The notes under the pieces: model-generated
Seen by the model: the letters and a program-made list of their open reading frames with translations, nothing else
Database searches by the model: none
Told to the model about the DNA's origin: nothing
NCBI GenBank assembly: GCA_944320195.1
Contig: CALUGP010000014.1
Coordinates: 1 to 64,000 of the forward strand
From: an uncultured Prevotella sp.
Lineage (GTDB): Bacteria > Bacteroidota > Bacteroidia > Bacteroidales > Bacteroidaceae
Direction of reading: 5' to 3'
DNA: 64,000 nucleotides
Shown: one piece after another, positions 61,720 through 64,000 of the stretch
Position numbering within the stretch: the first letter of the stretch is position 1
Layout of the letters: each line of letters begins with the position of its first letter
Made by a program: the position numbers and the translations under genes

Positions 61720-62820
61720 CTATGAATTCATGTTCTTGAAATACTCATCCAGAAGCCCGCTTGCCGCAGCAAAACTGGTACGCCGGCCTTCCAGGACTGA
61801 AAATTCGGCATCTTTCAGACGCTGTTGTATGGCCGGATCATTGTAGAAATGGTCACGCAGGTGCTCGTTGATTGTCTCATACATCCAGTATTTGCTCTGC
61901 TCGTTACGCCTTCTGAAAAAGTAGCCGTTGCCTTTCACGAAGTCAAAATACTCGTAAACCATGTCCCATATCTCCTTGACTCCTGTGCCATAAAAGCCGC
62001 TGTAGCACAACACCTTGGGCTGCCAGCCGCTCTCCGGCGCAGGGAAAAAGTGCAACGCGTTGCGGAAATTGCGTGCGGCCAGGCGGCACTTCTCCACGTT
62101 CTCGCCGTCACACTTGTTTATCACGATGCCGTCTGATATCTCCATGATGCCGCGCTTGATGCCTTGCAGCTCGTCACCGGTGCCAGCCAGCTGGATAAGC
62201 AGGAAGAAGTCAACCATTGAGTGGCATGCTGTTTCGCTCTGTCCCACGCCTACAGTCTCGACAAATATCTTGTCGTAACCGGCCGCCTCACACAAGATTA
62301 TCGTCTCACGGGTCTTCCGCGCCACGCCGCCAAGCGACCCGGCAGTGGGACTGGGACGGATAAACGCATCCTGGCGAACCGACAACTTCTCCATGCGCGT
62401 CTTGTCTCCAAGGATGCTTCCCTTGGACCGTTCGGAGCTTGGATCTATCGCCAGGACGGCCAGTTTGCCGCCCGTGCGGTCAAGAACGTGCAGCCCGAAC
62501 TGGTCTATCGACGTGCTCTTGCCCGCTCCTGGCACACCGCTTATGCCGATGCGGAGCGACTTTCCGCTGTGTGGCAGACATTTCTCGATGACCTCCTGAG
62601 CCTTGGCGTAATGATCGGGATTGACACTTTCTATCAACGTAACGGCCTGGCTAAGCACCGTGACATTGCCTTTCAGTATGCCTTCAACCATGTCTCCGAC
62701 CGACATCTCATGCCTCTTGAAGCGTCCACGCTTCAAATACGGATTGACAATTGACGGCTGCTCCACTCCGGCATTTACCGTCAGGCCCTTGTATTCTTTG
62801 TTGTTTTCAGGATGTTCCAT
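61720..62820 (-). CDS. meaB: methylmalonyl-CoA mutase-associated GTPase
   Basis: G3E-family P-loop GTPase (366 aa) that protects and loads cobalamin for methylmalonyl-CoA mutase. Walker A GVPGAGKST (95-103), DPSSERSKGSILGDKTRM, the VETVGVGQSE switch region and base-recognition NKCD (IVINKCDGEN). ATG 62820 (MEHPENNKEYKGL) matches relatives; an ATG at 62913 would add 31 residues and overlap the DUF1573 stop by 11 bp. The mutase genes themselves are not in the window. Confidence 0.93.
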   Translation of the reverse strand: MEHPENNKEYKGLTVNAGVEQPSIVNPYLKRGRFKRHEMSVGDMVEGILKGNVTVLSQAVTLIESVNPDHYAKAQEVIEKCLPHSGKSLRIGISGVPGAGKSTSIDQFGLHVLDRTGGKLAVLAIDPSSERSKGSILGDKTRMEKLSVRQDAFIRPSPTAGSLGGVARKTRETIILCEAAGYDKIFVETVGVGQSETACHSMVDFFLLIQLAGTGDELQGIKRGIMEISDGIVINKCDGENVEKCRLAARNFRNALHFFPAPESGWQPKVLCYSGFYGTGVKEIWDMVYEYFDFVKGNGYFFRRRNEQSKYWMYETINEHLRDHFYNDPAIQQRLKDAEFSVLEGRRTSFAAASGLLDEYFKNMNS

Positions 62821-62902
62821 AATGGTTTCGTAATTAAAGGAATCTAAGTTGCCATCGCTCACGGCGTAAGTGAAGTGACAAAGCACCTCTTTACGGCCAT
62901 GT

Positions 62903-63967
62903 TTACTTGACATTCACATGTATCACAACCTTCGATTTGTTCGGGTCGTTGGTAATCATCAGCACACGGGGACGGCTCCTTGCGTTTTTCAGTTGCTTCT
63001 TATAAGCCGTGATTTTAAGCTTGGCCGACTCGCCGGGGTCAAGCCTTGACTTGTTAAGACGCACCTTCAGACCTGTCGTAAACATCTGCATCGAACTGAT
63101 AACGAGCCTGCTGCGCCCCTGGTTCTCAATCATTATTGTGCCACTCTTTTCGTCCTTGTCATCAAAAGAGCCAAGTTCAAGAGTCTCTGCCGACATTTTC
63201 ATGACCGGCGCGTTGCGCCTCTGCGTCTCAGACATGTTCCTGAATTCAGGCAGGAGCACGGCCGAAACGGATATCTCCTTGTCATCGCTCACCTTGTCGC
63301 CCGGGAACATTCCGAGGTAAACCGACGACTGGGTAAGTCCGTAGCTGCGCAGCTTCGCAGAGTTAAGTGTTATCGTTGCAACACCGGTATGTCCTGGAGC
63401 GATGGTAGTGGGCGAAACTGACGCGGTAAGATAATTAGGCAAGTGCATCACCACCGGAGTGACACTCTCACTGCCGCTGTTGACGATATGAATCTTCTCG
63501 ACTGGTGTTTCGCCGAGGTTTACGTCATCAAACTCTATGTTGTTCTTGTCCGTGCGCACGCTGCCCAGCGTATAGTCGTACACGCCGGAATAGTCGGCAA
63601 GATGGTCGACCACAACTCCTTTCATCGTGAGATAGAACGGCTTGTCTGACGCGTTGCTGTAAATGGCGGCTTCCTTGTAGAAATGTCCCAGCTGACGGGA
63701 GTCGAACGTCACCTCCACCGTGAAGTTGTCACCCTTGGCGATGGTGCCTTCGGGATATTTGGCCACCACGCAATCGCAACTTGTACGCACCGTGTCTATA
63801 ACCAATTCGCTGCCTTTGTTGCGGAGCTCAAACTTGGCCGTGACCGGAGTTTCATACAACACGCTGCCGCAATCAATAACTTCCTGCTTGGCCGAGATGC
63901 GCTGAGCCGACATGTCCAGTGACACGGCGGCCAACACGAAAGCCAGTATTGTTTTCTTATTCATCAT
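62903..63967 (-). CDS. DUF1573 domain protein
   Basis: 354 aa with an N-terminal signal peptide (about 1-21), then two or three Ig/ASH-like repeats: first about 28-115 with the DUF1573 hallmark SCDCVVAKYPEGTIAKGD, then about 135-230 and 245-354. Secreted or periplasmic; no known activity. Upstream on the same strand are the last codons of another gene whose C-terminus (TVEVK) resembles this one's (HVNVK), so a pair of related proteins is likely. Confidence 0.85.
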   Translation of the reverse strand: MMNKKTILAFVLAAVSLDMSAQRISAKQEVIDCGSVLYETPVTAKFELRNKGSELVIDTVRTSCDCVVAKYPEGTIAKGDNFTVEVTFDSRQLGHFYKEAAIYSNASDKPFYLTMKGVVVDHLADYSGVYDYTLGSVRTDKNNIEFDDVNLGETPVEKIHIVNSGSESVTPVVMHLPNYLTASVSPTTIAPGHTGVATITLNSAKLRSYGLTQSSVYLGMFPGDKVSDDKEISVSAVLLPEFRNMSETQRRNAPVMKMSAETLELGSFDDKDEKSGTIMIENQGRSRLVISSMQMFTTGLKVRLNKSRLDPGESAKLKITAYKKQLKNARSRPRVLMITNDPNKSKVVIHVNVK

Positions 63968-63982
63968 TTACTTTATGTTGTT

Positions 63983-64000
63983 TTACTTCACTTCAACCGT
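63983..64000 (-). CDS. C-terminal end of an upstream gene (partial)
   Basis: Only the last five codons and TAA are inside the window (…TVEVK, stop). They match the DUF1573-type C-terminus of the next gene, from which it is separated by 15 bp. Identity cannot be established from so little. Confidence 0.35.
   Translation of the reverse strand, partial: TVEVK

Noticed and set aside
1-64000. tRNA or rRNA genes
   Set aside because: I scanned the intergenic gaps by eye for cloverleaf arms and GGTTCGAATCC-type T-loops and saw none; a dedicated covariance-model scan would be decisive.

Overview
The window looks like a chromosomal segment from a Bacteroidales bacterium, most likely Prevotella or a close relative. 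The reasons are: many transcription-start regions with the Bacteroidetes form TAnnTTTG, several with TTTG exactly 19 bp upstream; weak or absent Shine-Dalgarno sequences; the ruvA-sprA (type IX secretion) gene pair; meso-diaminopimelate dehydrogenase; a DUF1573 lipo/exported protein; split HipA genes with an N-terminal CxxC motif; and dense short intergenic repeats of a kind I associate with Prevotella. The genus is inference, not proof. I see no rRNA, tRNA, prophage, integrase or intact transposase.

Layout. 1-9 kb (mostly minus strand): PafA-like phosphatase, half-size EamA transporter, cardiolipin synthase, DNA primase (dnaG), a secreted GH2 glycosidase. 9.7-14.7 kb (plus): META-domain lipoprotein, then etfB / four-helix-bundle insertion / etfA / acyl-CoA dehydrogenase, closed by a strong terminator and followed by about 0.9 kb of nested repeats. 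15.5-19.3 kb: PBP4-type dacB with a PH-domain membrane protein, then nadB. 19.4-21.2 kb: a three-gene HipB/HipS/HipT-like module with its own operator. 21.4-28.4 kb: SMR efflux protein, phosphoesterase, ptb-buk, and a response regulator/histidine kinase pair. 28.5-34.6 kb: rmuC, a RecD-like helicase, a pilin-like protein with DUF3822 and rsmD, and a GNAT. 34.7-38.3 kb: CNNM/CBS exporter, then a two-gene ATPase + DUF4435 cassette resembling the PARIS anti-phage pair. 38.4-44.1 kb: manA, trkH-trkA, dxs. 45-48.7 kb: secreted C1B peptidase, ddh, ruvA. 48.8-56.4 kb: giant sprA. 56.8-64 kb: small winged-helix gene, EamA transporter, cysK, SGNH hydrolase, a small cysteine-rich protein, ispH, meaB, DUF1573 protein and the last codons of another gene.

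How genes fit together. Electron-transferring flavoprotein plus acyl-CoA dehydrogenase, with phosphate butyryltransferase and butyrate kinase 10 kb away, point to short- or branched-chain acyl-CoA fermentation; meaB fits a methylmalonyl-CoA branch. dxs and ispH are the first and last steps of the MEP isoprenoid route. trkHA, the CNNM exporter and the SMR protein handle ions and cations.

The least ordinary content is: (1) the PARIS-like ATPase/DUF4435 pair, (2) the HipBST-like toxin module with a palindromic operator, (3) a four-helix-bundle (23S rRNA intervening-sequence type) gene flanked by inverted repeats and lodged inside the etf operon, (4) at least five families of intergenic palindromic repeats, including a GACGGCC array in ten separate intergenic gaps and a 280-bp element with perfect 25-bp terminal inverted repeats, and (5) promoter oddities: a perfectly duplicated promoter before the C1B peptidase and a nine-G tract at the -33 position upstream of ruvA.
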